A stretch of 64,000 bases of DNA, taken from contig CAVOGX010000008.1 of assembly GCA_963695505.1 (NCBI GenBank), positions 1-64,000 on the forward strand, read 5' to 3'. The position numbers and the translations under genes are program-made. The notes under the pieces were generated by a model. The model was not told the origin of the DNA. It worked only from the letters and a program-made list of their open reading frames with translations, and searched no databases. Positions 15,745-25,032 of the stretch are shown here, one piece after another. The stretch's first letter is position 1; each line of letters starts with the position of its first letter. Origin of the DNA: JACSRF01 sp963695505 (lineage in GTDB: Bacteria; Chloroflexota; Anaerolineae; Promineifilales; Promineifilaceae).

Positions 15745-17158
15745 TCCAGAAAGGGACACCGAGCAGCACCGGGTTAACACGGAGAACACCGAGAATAAGA
15801 GCAGGGCATTTGTCGCTACAACACTCCTCTCCCTGCTAATCTATTTGCTCACCCTGGCTCCTGACCTGACCTGGGCGCACTTTGGTGGCGATGGCGGAGA
15901 GCTGATTACTGCCGCTGTGACCCTGGGTATTCCCCACCCACCGGGTTACCCCTCTTACGTTTTGCTAGGTAAATTAATGAGCCTGCTTCCCCTTGGCACA
16001 ATTGCCTGGCGCTTCAACCTTTTTTCGGCCATAAGCGTGGCCCTTGCCGCAGGTGTTGTTTCGGTAGTCAATCATCAGTATTCAGTGGTCAGAAAACCAA
16101 AAACCGAATATCGATTACTGAAACCTCAATACTGGGCACTGATTACTGGTCTCCTCTTTGCTTTCACCCCTCTCGTTTGGAGCCAGGCCGTTATCGCCGA
16201 GGTGTATGGGCTCAATGTGCTGCTGGTGGCGCTGTTTTTGTGGGCTTTATTGGGAGAACGGCCGTTTCCACTTATCGGGTTTCTCCTCGGCCTCAGTATG
16301 ACCACCCACCTGACCGGCATTTTACTGCTGCCCCTGGCCTTGCGGCAGACGCCCAGGTCCCAGTGGGCAAAACTTGGTGGAGGAACAGTGCTGGGTTTGA
16401 CACCGTTCCTGCTGCTGCCACTTTTCGCGCAGGGCAGCAGCCCCGTCGTGTGGGGTGATTCCACGACCCTGCGCGGCTGGTGGTGGCTGGTCAGCGGCCG
16501 TATCTATCATGCCAACGCCTTCGCCTTGCCAATAGCCCAATGGCTGCCCCGTTTGGGAGAATGGGCGCTGCTGCTGGGAGTGTATGCGGGAGTATGGGTA
16601 TGGGAGTTTGCGCGTATGCGCCACCGCCAAACTGACAAACTCGCAAACTCGCTCCACTTTACCTTTTGGCTTTACCTGCTTTACGCATTTTTCTACAACA
16701 CGCCCGATGCGGCTGTTTTACTGCTGCCGGCCATACTGATTCTGGTGCTGCTGCTGTCCCCTTTGCTTCGGCAGTTGGGATGGTGGGGCTGGCTGTTGCC
16801 AATCGCCTTGCTTTTGCTAAACTTCACCTCGCAAAACCTGCGACTGGAAGCTCCGGTACGGCCGTTTGCCACTGCTGCACTTGAGGGAGCGCCCGCCAAC
16901 GCAATCGTAATGACGCCGGGCAACGAAACGATTTTCGCTCTCTGGTATTTCCAGGCCGTAGAGGGGTTGCGCCCAGACCTGATTCTGGTCGACGAAAACC
17001 TGTTTGCCTTTGACTGGTACAGAGCGCGGCTGCAAGCGCAGCATAGTGATTTGCTCCATTTGGCCGCCGATGACCTGGGTGGTTTTCGCCAGACAAACGG
17101 AGAACAGCGATCTATTTTGTTTGTAAACTTATGGGATTTTTATCATCCAGACCCATAG
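15713..17158 (+). CDS. DUF2723-type polytopic membrane protein
   Basis: A 481-residue membrane protein with about ten TM helices. The early luminal loop GGDGGELITAAVTLGIPHPPGYP is the hallmark of the DUF2723/protein-O-mannosyltransferase-like group, which is thought to use lipid-linked sugars. Two short stretches look foreign: the N-terminal EQHRVNTENTENK is encoded by a tandem of ACACGGAGAAC-like units (about 15766-15797), and residues near 118-145 (HQYSVVRKPKTEYRLLKPQYWALI) by a CAGTATTCAGTGGTCAG-type tract (about 16072-16145). The start is uncertain because it overlaps proA and lies in the first tract; a start nearer the first TM helix is possible. Confidence 0.7.
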   Translation: MAMGMGIYGRNPERDTEQHRVNTENTENKSRAFVATTLLSLLIYLLTLAPDLTWAHFGGDGGELITAAVTLGIPHPPGYPSYVLLGKLMSLLPLGTIAWRFNLFSAISVALAAGVVSVVNHQYSVVRKPKTEYRLLKPQYWALITGLLFAFTPLVWSQAVIAEVYGLNVLLVALFLWALLGERPFPLIGFLLGLSMTTHLTGILLLPLALRQTPRSQWAKLGGGTVLGLTPFLLLPLFAQGSSPVVWGDSTTLRGWWWLVSGRIYHANAFALPIAQWLPRLGEWALLLGVYAGVWVWEFARMRHRQTDKLANSLHFTFWLYLLYAFFYNTPDAAVLLLPAILILVLLLSPLLRQLGWWGWLLPIALLLLNFTSQNLRLEAPVRPFATAALEGAPANAIVMTPGNETIFALWYFQAVEGLRPDLILVDENLFAFDWYRARLQAQHSDLLHLAADDLGGFRQTNGEQRSILFVNLWDFYHPDP

Positions 17159-17193
17159 CGTGACTATTGCTGGGGTTTGACGACTAGGGAAGT

Positions 17194-19158
17194 ATGACAA
17201 AACGAATCCAACACCCCATACGCTGGTTGATTTTGCTCGGCGTACTGCTGCTCATCGCCTGGCTGGCCCTGAAAGGATGGCGCATTTACCGCGCCGCTGA
17301 TTCGCTGCTGGCGCAGCAGGCGGCCGCCGAGGCATTGCTGGCAGAAGGCCTGACCAATATTGACGCCGACGCTGCGGAAGAACTGGTTTTAGGCGCGCGG
17401 CGAGATTTGCTGGTTATTAAGCGGGAAACGGCCGTTTTCATGCCCCTCACGCCTTACCTGGGCTGGCTGCCCACTGTTGGTCCTTTGGCTGTTGAAGCGA
17501 AGCCGCTGCTGGAAATGGCCGACGCTGGCACAGAAACGGCCGCTTATGCGCTGCTGGGTCTCAAGCCGGGGCTCGCCATTTTGCAAAATGAATCTGTTGT
17601 GGGCACAGACAAGCTGGCGGAACTGGTGGCCGTGCTGAAGGAGGCGGGTCCCGATTTAGCAGCCGCCGCTCAGGCCTTTGACCGTTACATTGCCGCTCGA
17701 GAGGAATTGGGCGATGTCGCCAGTTTACCCTGGCGCGTGCGCACTCTGCTGGAAAGTGCGGATGCGTACCAACCGCTGGCGGAGGATGGCTTGCAGATGG
17801 CCCAGATTTTGCCGGACTTCATGGGCTCCAACGGCCAGCGGCATTATTTACTCATCGCCCAAAATGAAGAAGAGCTGCGGCCAACCGGGGGATTTATTGC
17901 CGGGGTAGGCATCCTGGCGCTGGAAAACGGCCGTATTCAAAACATGAATTTCACCGACGCCAACTACGTGGATGACTACATCAGCAAGCCCTATGCTTTT
18001 CCGCCGCAACCCCTCTACGACTTCATGGGACTAGAGCTGTTTCTGCTGCGCGATGCCAATTTTTGGGCCGATTTCCCCACTTCAGCGCAAATGGCTATGG
18101 ATTTGTACAGCTATGGGCAAGATTTGCCGCCGTTGGACGGGGCGATTGCCTTTGACCAGCGATTTATGCAGCTTTTTGTGGAAGCGCTGGGCAGCGTTTA
18201 CATCCCCGAAGAAGACGTCACGATAAACGGCCGTAACGTCATTGCCGCCATGCAGGAGGCGTGGAGCTTTGACGAAGGGCAAGAAGTGGGCCAGTGGGTG
18301 CGTGACCGCAAAGCGTTCCTGGGCATTTTTGCCAGCGCAATTATGAACAAGGTGCAGGCTGATTTTGGCAGTATCGACCCGTTGACCCTGGCGCAGAATA
18401 TCAATACGGCCGTTGCCACCCGCCATTTCCAAATCTACGTCACAGATCCAGCTCAGGCAGCCATATTAGACGCGGTTGACTGGGACGGCCGTTACGAAAA
18501 TGAAACTGGCCAGGACGTGCTGGGCGTCGTAGACACCAACGTGGGCTACAACAAAGTTAATTCCCTCATCGACCGCCAGGTTAGCTATCGCGTCGACCTG
18601 AGCAGCCTGCAGGCAAACTTAGACGTAACTTACCAGCACAACGGCGAAGCCCAAGATAAAGCGTGCTACCAGGGCACGCCTTACACGGGGGGCATCAGCT
18701 ATGAAGAACGGTTGAACACCTGTTATTGGAACTACTTACGCATTTACACCCCGCAGGGTACGCAGCTTCTCACCGCTTCGCAGCATGAAATTCCCGGTGA
18801 AACCATGTTTAGCGGGCGGGATTGGCGAGAGCCGGCGCAAATTATTGAGGAGCCCATTCCCCTCACGGTAATCGCCAACGCGTTTTTGCTGCCCTGGGCC
18901 CAAACCTTGACCAGCAATTACACATACCAACTCCCGCCCAATGTGCTGCAAACGGTTGGCGGACAGCAAGCGTACCAATTAACCATCTACAAGCAGGCCG
19001 GGACACCCGCCCAACCGCTGCAAGTGGTGGTACAATTACCGCAAGGTGCCACATTGGTATCAGCCAATCCGCAGCCTGCATCTGTCACGAATTCGGCCGT
19101 GACCTTTACATTGATGCCTGACACAAATCTGCGCCTGGAGGTCACTTTCCAGCAGTGA
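17194..19158 (+). CDS. DUF4012 domain protein
   Basis: A 654-residue protein with an N-terminal TM anchor (about 10-30), a helical stalk, then the DUF4012 region containing HYLLIAQNEEELRPTGGFI, the diagnostic motif of the family. The remaining C-terminal half is beta-rich and presumably extracytoplasmic. Function is unknown; DUF4012 proteins are found next to polysaccharide genes in Gram-positives and Chloroflexota. It lies 35 bp after the DUF2723 gene and 16 bp before the SH3b gene, so the three are probably one transcript. Several ACGGCCGT copies lie inside (17428, 17925, 18228, 18406, 18484). Confidence 0.8.
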   Translation: MTKRIQHPIRWLILLGVLLLIAWLALKGWRIYRAADSLLAQQAAAEALLAEGLTNIDADAAEELVLGARRDLLVIKRETAVFMPLTPYLGWLPTVGPLAVEAKPLLEMADAGTETAAYALLGLKPGLAILQNESVVGTDKLAELVAVLKEAGPDLAAAAQAFDRYIAAREELGDVASLPWRVRTLLESADAYQPLAEDGLQMAQILPDFMGSNGQRHYLLIAQNEEELRPTGGFIAGVGILALENGRIQNMNFTDANYVDDYISKPYAFPPQPLYDFMGLELFLLRDANFWADFPTSAQMAMDLYSYGQDLPPLDGAIAFDQRFMQLFVEALGSVYIPEEDVTINGRNVIAAMQEAWSFDEGQEVGQWVRDRKAFLGIFASAIMNKVQADFGSIDPLTLAQNINTAVATRHFQIYVTDPAQAAILDAVDWDGRYENETGQDVLGVVDTNVGYNKVNSLIDRQVSYRVDLSSLQANLDVTYQHNGEAQDKACYQGTPYTGGISYEERLNTCYWNYLRIYTPQGTQLLTASQHEIPGETMFSGRDWREPAQIIEEPIPLTVIANAFLLPWAQTLTSNYTYQLPPNVLQTVGGQQAYQLTIYKQAGTPAQPLQVVVQLPQGATLVSANPQPASVTNSAVTFTLMPDTNLRLEVTFQQ

Positions 19159-19174
19159 TCCATATTGGAGGAGT

Positions 19175-20116
19175 ATGTTAAACCGTATTGCCATCTTAGC
19201 CCTGATACTTGGCCTTTTGGTTACTGGCTATGCCACATTTAACCGCGCTCAAATGGCGGTAGCCCAGGTGCCCACCATTCCCACACGCACCCCTACACCA
19301 CCCCCATCCCCACCCACCAATACGCCTGCCCCCCTGCCCACCAACCCGCCACAACCTACCAGCCCGCCCGCGGCAACCAATACGGCTACCCCCGGAGCTA
19401 CGGCAACGAATACGGCCGTTTCCCCCACCATAGATCCCGGCACATTGCTGCCCACGGCCGAAGCCTGCGGCGAGCCGCCTACAGCGCAAGCAATCAACAA
19501 TATCAACGTGCGCAGCGGGCCTGGCACCGATTACGATATTTTGCGGACGCTCACCGCTGGGCAGGTGCGCGTCATAGTTGGGCGCGCAGAATTTGCAGAG
19601 TGGTGGGTTATTTTACTGCCCAATGGCCGTGATGGCTGGGTAGCAGATTTTACGGTGAGGGTGCAAGGCTACACCGGCAATGTGCCCTTGGTTGCCGCTC
19701 CGACGCTAAACGGCAGCACGCCTACGCCGGGACCTCAGTGGCAGCCAACTTTACAGCCAGACTGCCCAACCGCAACGCCTACCCAGGAACCCACGGCAAC
19801 GCCATCCGCAACGGCGACGGCAACGGCCGTTGCCCCCACGCGAACAACCACCCCCGAAACTACCGCCGCATCCCCTGAGCTTGCCCAAGGTTCAGAATCT
19901 GCCACCAGCACCTCTCAGGCTCCGCCGGCCCTACCCGGCGATAGAGAGCCTACAGCCACCCCCGCCGCGGACGCCATTACCAGCCAGCAGCCCACGGCAA
20001 CGGCCGTGCCCCTGGCCAGCGACCAGGACACAGGAAGCGGCAGCAACCTGCTGCTCATTGCCGGGGTCGTGTTGATTGTCTTGGGGATTATTGGGGCTGT
20101 TGTGCTGCGCCGTTAG
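19175..20116 (+). CDS. Anchored bacterial SH3 (SH3b) domain protein
   Basis: A 313-residue protein with a good ribosome site (GGAGGAGT before ATG). It has a signal peptide or anchor at about 5-25, a Thr/Pro-rich stretch (30-95), an SH3b domain (about 100-170: INVRSGPGTDYDILRTL, WWVILLPNGRDGWV), a second long Thr/Pro/Ala linker and a C-terminal TM helix (about 288-310) with RR at the end. SH3b domains bind peptidoglycan or other wall polymers, so a wall-interacting surface protein is likely. Convergent with the M23-like gene. Confidence 0.75.
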   Translation: MLNRIAILALILGLLVTGYATFNRAQMAVAQVPTIPTRTPTPPPSPPTNTPAPLPTNPPQPTSPPAATNTATPGATATNTAVSPTIDPGTLLPTAEACGEPPTAQAINNINVRSGPGTDYDILRTLTAGQVRVIVGRAEFAEWWVILLPNGRDGWVADFTVRVQGYTGNVPLVAAPTLNGSTPTPGPQWQPTLQPDCPTATPTQEPTATPSATATATAVAPTRTTTPETTAASPELAQGSESATSTSQAPPALPGDREPTATPAADAITSQQPTATAVPLASDQDTGSGSNLLLIAGVVLIVLGIIGAVVLRR

Positions 20117-20170
20117 AAGAACGACACCGAAAACCGGAGCACGGAAGGTTTCCGTCTCCAGTTTCCCATC

Positions 20171-22090
20171 TTACTCCGACAGTAAAGATGCTCCCGCCAG
20201 TCGTGTATCCAGCGCCAGCAGGTTTCCTCCGCCAATTTGCAGCAGCAGCAAATTTTCACCAACAAGCTGCACCCAGGTATCGTTGTAGCCGCGCAGGCGC
20301 GTACCCCCGGTAAAAAGATGTGTCAGTTCCGGTTGTGCGGATTCTACGGCATAGAGTGACAGGTCGTGATTGGCCGCCCGGTCATTGAAAGATACCAGGT
20401 AAACCTTGCTCCCCGCAGCATGCAGCGTCATGTTGCCTGGCACGGAGCGGCGTACCGAACGCTCCCAGCGCAGGCCGCCATCGGGGTTCAGGACAATGAG
20501 GCGGCGATCGTACGAGTCGCTGTGCAGCACCAGGATGCCACCATCAGCCAGGGGAACCACGTCATTAGACCCGCCAAAGGTGGGGGGCAGCGAGTAAAAG
20601 GGAACGGCCGTTTGCCCGGCCACATCCAGCCGGTACAGGCCGTCGTTGGCATAAAGCAGCAATAGATTGCCTTGAGCCAGGAAACGGCCGTTACGCGAAT
20701 CTGGCCAGGCGAGTGGCCCATCGGCCGATACCGTCCACAGCAGCCCACTGCGCCCGCTGCTGGCCAGGATCAGTTGATTATCAGCCATCACCCAATCCAG
20801 CAAATCGCTGGGCAGTTCGGCCTCCCACACCAGGCGTCCATCGACAGCCAAACCAAAAAGGCGCTGGCGCACAGCCACCAACAGGCCGCCATCCGGCTTG
20901 GAAATGAGTGTGGGCATGCCAACCACGGCCAAATTTTGCTGCCAGAGCGGTGTGGGATCGGGTTGAAGCGTTGCATCAGTGCCTTGCATTAACCGGTAAG
21001 CCACTACATCTCCCTGGCGGCTCACCACGTACATTCTTTGCTGCGTTTCATCTACCCTGGCCTGGGCAACAGCAAAGTCGACAGCAAGCCGCCACCGGAG
21101 ACTTCCATCAATCAAGTCAACGGCAACCAGCTCCTGGTCAACTACAAGCAGAAAGGTCTGCGCATCAATTAGGCCAACCGGCACACTACCTTCCTCCGTG
21201 ATGGGCCAGGACCAGATTATCCCAGGGGCAGTGGTGTTTCGCTGCTCCCAAATGGTTTGCGAAGGCGGCAGCCATCCGGCCTGCGTCGGGTCGACGTCCC
21301 AATAGCCGCCACCCGGCTCGGTGGGCAGGTGGGTGCGAATTTCAAAATGGAGGTGGGGGGGCGTGCGCGGCCGGCCGATTTCCCCTACTTTCTGGCCGCG
21401 CACCACACATTCTCCGGCCTCCAGGGTAATGCTGGGTGGGTCTAGATGGCCATAGAAAGAGAGGAAGGTGCTGCCGTCGCTAAAAATGTGGCGCACAATC
21501 ACAATGCCTTGGTCGCGCCCCCAGCCCAGCGGTTCGGCATAGGTAACGGTTCCATGGCCTATGCTGTATACTGGCAGGCCGAAGTTGCCGCTTCCGCGCG
21601 AAACCCACCAATCTTCCCCGGCATGGTAGCTGTCGTAGCGATCCCGGTACACGCCAAAATCCTGCCCGCCGCGCGTGACGTTCTCGGCATCAGGGGGGTC
21701 CATGGGGAAGTCCAAGACATCGACAATGCCACAAGCGGCCCCTGCTTGAGCGACCGGGGCGCGCAGCCGGGCATCGCGAGGGTTGCTGCTGACAATCATG
21801 GGTACGGCCGTTGGCGTGGGGGTGGGGGTTGGCGTCGGGGTAAGCGTTGGAGATGGGGTGAGGGTGGCAGTGGGCGGCAGCGTGGCGCTGGCGCTGGGTT
21901 GGGGTGTTTCGGCCGTTACTGCCTGCAGCGCTCCTTCAGCGGCTCCGCCTGCTGCACCTTGCCCATTCACCGGCGGCTGGGGGGTCGCACAACTCGCCAG
22001 CCACAGCATAATCATAGCAGCCCCCAAAAATAAGCTGCTGCGGCGAGAATTCCAAGGTTGCCCCTGCCGGAGCCGGTTGGTCGCGTGCAT
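20171..22090 (-). CDS. Lipoprotein with M23-like peptidase and PQQ-type beta-propeller
   Basis: A 639-residue exported protein from ATG 22090. A lipoprotein signal ends in WLASC; a Thr/Pro repeat linker follows, then an M23/LytM-like domain (about 120-270) with YHAGEDWW and PHLHFEIRTH, the two zinc-ligand motifs of the family. The C-terminal half (about 285-635) consists of repeats with DGSLRW, DGRLVWE and DGGLRWERS that fit a PQQ/WD-like beta-propeller. It probably acts on, or senses, peptidoglycan outside the membrane. The first in-frame ATG lacks a close ribosome site; a shorter form from ATG 22015 is possible. Confidence 0.78.
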   Translation of the reverse strand: MHATNRLRQGQPWNSRRSSLFLGAAMIMLWLASCATPQPPVNGQGAAGGAAEGALQAVTAETPQPSASATLPPTATLTPSPTLTPTPTPTPTPTAVPMIVSSNPRDARLRAPVAQAGAACGIVDVLDFPMDPPDAENVTRGGQDFGVYRDRYDSYHAGEDWWVSRGSGNFGLPVYSIGHGTVTYAEPLGWGRDQGIVIVRHIFSDGSTFLSFYGHLDPPSITLEAGECVVRGQKVGEIGRPRTPPHLHFEIRTHLPTEPGGGYWDVDPTQAGWLPPSQTIWEQRNTTAPGIIWSWPITEEGSVPVGLIDAQTFLLVVDQELVAVDLIDGSLRWRLAVDFAVAQARVDETQQRMYVVSRQGDVVAYRLMQGTDATLQPDPTPLWQQNLAVVGMPTLISKPDGGLLVAVRQRLFGLAVDGRLVWEAELPSDLLDWVMADNQLILASSGRSGLLWTVSADGPLAWPDSRNGRFLAQGNLLLLYANDGLYRLDVAGQTAVPFYSLPPTFGGSNDVVPLADGGILVLHSDSYDRRLIVLNPDGGLRWERSVRRSVPGNMTLHAAGSKVYLVSFNDRAANHDLSLYAVESAQPELTHLFTGGTRLRGYNDTWVQLVGENLLLLQIGGGNLLALDTRLAGASLLSE

Positions 22091-22174
22091 AGACGCCAAT
22101 ATTACAAATTCTACCTCCGGCAGGCTAACGAATTAAGGATTTTCTTTTGTTGGGCAGAAACGGCCGTACCTCAC

Positions 22175-22208
22175 AAAAAAAAACCCGAAAGCGTGCCAGC
22201 TTCCGAGG
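22175..22208 (-). terminator. Intrinsic terminator on the minus strand
   Basis: Read on the minus strand, a hairpin of about 9 bp (CTCGGAAGC with GCTTTCGGG, including G-U pairs; 6-nt loop) is followed by nine T. It lies about 250 bp downstream of the panB operon's last gene (ends at 22457) and before the divergently placed start region of the M23 gene. Confidence 0.6.
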
Positions 22209-22241
22209 TAAAGAATATCTTGTTGGATTGTGGCGAAATTT

Positions 22242-22305
22242 AGACCTGCGAGGTTTCCATCTCTGGTGCCAAGTTGGCTAAATCGTCAAAAAACCTCGCA
22301 AGTCT
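22242..22305. repeat. Inverted repeat, 15-bp arms
   Basis: AGACCTGCGAGGTTT (22242-22256) is the complement, with one mismatch, of AAACCTCGCAAGTCT (22291-22305); the spacer is 34 bp. It sits in a 366-bp gene-free stretch (22091-22456) that otherwise holds one ACGGCCGT copy (22161) and a terminator. It looks like a dispersed palindromic intergenic element rather than a terminator, because no T-run follows either arm. Confidence 0.6.
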
Positions 22306-22456
22306 CACCTGGTAGAAGTAAAAACGCCAGTGTCCAATTTCTTATTTGGAAATCAGCAGTTAAACTTTATGTAAATGTTCCGCAGCGACAAAGGAGAGAC
22401 CGCGCTCTGTCAATGCCCAGGCGGTTTTGTTACACGCCTCTACTTTGTCCAAGAAA

Positions 22457-23629
22457 TTACGTTCCATAAAGTCCCAATGTCCGGCGGCAGATAATTTCCT
22501 CTTTGTCGCGGAAATAATCCAAAATATCGGATGGATGCTCCCGCGTCTGGTCTATCTCCGGGTCCCCACCTTCATGCTTGGCAGAGATGTTGGCCACGTG
22601 GTCGGCCAGGTCCAACAATTCCTCACGGCGATTGTACGGCTGGCGCACAATGCTCTTGTAAGTTTCGGTAATGTGGTGCTCAAAGCGCACAACCTCCTCA
22701 AAGCCCAACGCTTTGCGGAACTGCGCCGTAATTTCCATGGTCTCATTGTTCACCGAATTGCTCCAGTTAAAGCCAATAAGCGGTGACGTGCCGTCATCAC
22801 GGGCAAAGAGCTTGGCGCCAATTAGCGTCCACAGTGCCGCATAAGGGTTGTCGTTGCCCATAAACACTGAAATCTTGAACTCTATGTCCACGCCCAGGCG
22901 GTGCAGCAAGTAGCCCACCAGCACGGTGCCTGGATTCACGTTGAGCACCTGGCGAATACCGTAATGGGTGTAATAGTAAAGATATTCCTCCAGCCATTTC
23001 AGGGCGTGGCGATTAGGCTGCCCCACCCCACCAAAGTAACCAGTGATAGTTTCCGGGCCGCCCAGGTGCACGTTGGAGCCATCCGTACCTTTGGTGTCCA
23101 GCGTATCCACATAGCTGGCCCCGATTATTTTGAGGCCAGCAGCCACGGCGGGCAGGTCGCCATCGGCTTCCTGCTCCTTCATCTTGCGCACGCGGATGAA
23201 CCGCCCCGGCATAAGAGTTTGCTGGGCGATAGCCTGCTTGGCGGCGGCAATGAGCCAGGGGAAATATTGCAGCGCGCTTACTTCCAAAGTTACGGCGAAG
23301 TCATCAGCAAAGTCCATTGCCTCGGCCTTTGCACCCAGCACCTTACGCCGGTAATCGGCCACGGTGATAAATGCACCCCTGTCACGTTGGGCCATGAGCC
23401 ATTGCAAATCGGCCAGGTATTCTGGCTTACTGGCCTCAACTTTTTGCAGCAGGGTTTCAACTTTGCCAGCCTCCGCCGCTTTGGCGTTTATTTCCTCCGG
23501 GGTGCCAAATTTTTGCACGACCGCCAGTACGTCATTCACTACGCGCATGTCGGGATTCAGCAATACGTCATTGAGGGCGTCCAGGCGGTCTGAGGATATA
23601 CGTAATTTTTCGCGTAAATCAGTGGTCAT
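22457..23629 (-). CDS. Conserved protein of unknown function linked to panB
   Basis: A 390-residue soluble protein with no signal peptide. I do not recognise the family. Conserved-looking patches are TLDTKGTDGSNVHLGGPETITGYFGG (about 185-210), GNDNPYAALWTLIGAKLF, GFNWSNSVNNETMEITAQFRKALGF and VRFEHHITETY, with many charged and aromatic residues suggestive of an enzyme active site, possibly a TIM-barrel. It starts 11 bp after the panB stop, with GGAGATTCCC ahead of the ATG, and is therefore in the same operon. A role near pantothenate or C1 metabolism is only an inference from position. Confidence 0.6.
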   Translation of the reverse strand: MTTDLREKLRISSDRLDALNDVLLNPDMRVVNDVLAVVQKFGTPEEINAKAAEAGKVETLLQKVEASKPEYLADLQWLMAQRDRGAFITVADYRRKVLGAKAEAMDFADDFAVTLEVSALQYFPWLIAAAKQAIAQQTLMPGRFIRVRKMKEQEADGDLPAVAAGLKIIGASYVDTLDTKGTDGSNVHLGGPETITGYFGGVGQPNRHALKWLEEYLYYYTHYGIRQVLNVNPGTVLVGYLLHRLGVDIEFKISVFMGNDNPYAALWTLIGAKLFARDDGTSPLIGFNWSNSVNNETMEITAQFRKALGFEEVVRFEHHITETYKSIVRQPYNRREELLDLADHVANISAKHEGGDPEIDQTREHPSDILDYFRDKEEIICRRTLGLYGT

Positions 23630-23640
23630 GGGAATCTCCT

Positions 23641-24496
23641 CTATCCAAGCAATTTCTTCAACTCATTATACTCAGCATCTTTCATGCCAAAGTAGTTTTG
23701 CGGTTCGGGAAAGGCCTTATTTTGCACTTCTTGCACGTATTGGATCAGGCCATTCTGGATGACCTCCCCGGCGTTGCCGTACACCTTGGCCATGCGCGGC
23801 GTGAACTTGGGATAGAGGCCGAAAAGGTCATGGTAAATGAGCAGTTGCCCATGGGCGTTGGGGCCAGAACCCAGGCTCATAATGATGCAGTTTTCGGCAC
23901 GTTCGGTGATGATTTCGCAAACGCGGTCGGGCACCAGCTCCAGCAGCACGCCAATGGCTCCTGCTTCTTCCAGAATCTTGGCATCTTCGATGATTTTTTT
24001 GGCTTGTAGGGCTGATTTACCTTGCAGGCGGAAACCGCCCAGGGCGCTGGCGCTTTGGGGGGTAAGGCCCAGATGGCCAAAGGCAGGAATGCCTGCCGCG
24101 GCAATGGCCGCAACGCGCGGAGCCATTTCGCGGCCCCCTTCCAGCTTGATGGCGTCGCAGCCCGCTTCGGCCATAAAGCGCCCGGCATTGAGTACGGCCG
24201 TTTTCGTCACTGGGTTGGTAGCTCATGTAAGGCATGTCGCCAATGAGGAAGGCGTTAGGCGCGCCGCGGCGCACGGCCTGGGTGTGGCGAATCATGTCGT
24301 TCATGGTCACAGGTAGGGTGCTGTCGTAACCGAGCATGGTCATACCCAGGCTGTCACCAACGAGGATCATGTCGATACCGGCCTGATCCTGGAAGTAAGC
24401 GGTGGGATAGTCATAGCAGGTCAGCCAGGTAATGGGTTCGCCTTTGGCCACCTTGTTAAAAAGCACGGGCAAAGTTACTTTCTTGCGTTCTGTCAT
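23641..24496 (-). CDS. panB: 3-methyl-2-oxobutanoate hydroxymethyltransferase, one frameshift
   Basis: Ketopantoate hydroxymethyltransferase, first committed step of pantothenate/CoA synthesis, using methylene-tetrahydrofolate. From ATG 24496 (AGGAG upstream) the N-terminal half shows WLTCYDYPTA, ILVGDSLGMTMLGYDSTLPVTMNDM and GDMPYMSYQPS; the second half, in another frame, shows AGCDAIKLEGG, GIPAFGHLGLTPQSA and LGSGPNAHGQLLIYHDLFG. The switch lies near 24200-24207, beside an ACGGCCGT copy, and corresponds to one extra base. Total length corrected for this is about 285 residues, normal for PanB. All conserved motifs are present, so a sequence error is likelier than a dead gene. Confidence 0.9.
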
Positions 24497-24570
24497 GGGT
24501 TCAGCTCCTTGATTGGAAATAGTTTGGGATTGTAATAGCGGGCGGGTGCCCGGTATGGACAATTTTAACT

Positions 24571-24599
24571 AGAATACTCGATTGCCGCAGGTTTGTAAA
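24571..24599 (-). promoter_or_regulatory. Probable sigma70-type promoter of panB
   Basis: On the minus strand TTTACA (24599-24594) and TATTCT (24576-24571) are separated by 17 bp, about 75 bp upstream of the panB ATG. Assigned by consensus match only. Confidence 0.45.
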
Positions 24600-25032
24600 T
24601 TGCTCTGAGTAGGGCGGTATAATTATTGAACCGAACACCATGAATTGGTTTACACTTGAAACCTGACAGATGGAGAATGCATGCTTTTTTATTGGAGCTA
24701 GCACAGTGAGGGAAACGGCCGTTTTGCCCCACCTCATCTCTACAAGGTAATCCTTTTTCGACTCAACAATTTGCTCAATTTACAAAGTGACATTTATCCT
24801 GTCTTTGGGGTGTCATTTGTCATATTTTTGCCGCTCCAGAAGAAGTATACTGTCAATAAGGGAGCCACCACCACTGCTAATTGTCAGGACGACGCATAAC
24901 CCCATCATCCCTGCCATTCTGCCCCACTGCACCATTCGATAATCAACGCTCTCTGATAGCAAAAAAACTTTGCCTGGTTCATTCTCTTCCGTCACTTTTC
25001 GTCGAGCATTTTATTGCTGAGGAGGTTCATTC
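24600..25032. other. Gene-free divergent region between panB and the patatin gene
   Basis: About 430 bp with no convincing gene. A TATAAT-like box on the plus strand near 24617 could drive plus-strand transcription, and one ACGGCCGT copy lies at 24715. A 60-codon minus-strand frame at 24813-24995 has no ribosome site or family resemblance and is not annotated. GAGGAGG at 25020-25026 is the ribosome site of the patatin gene. Confidence 0.4.

Noticed and set aside
24813..24995. 60-codon minus-strand ORF
   Set aside because: No ribosome site, no family resemblance, in a divergent intergenic region.
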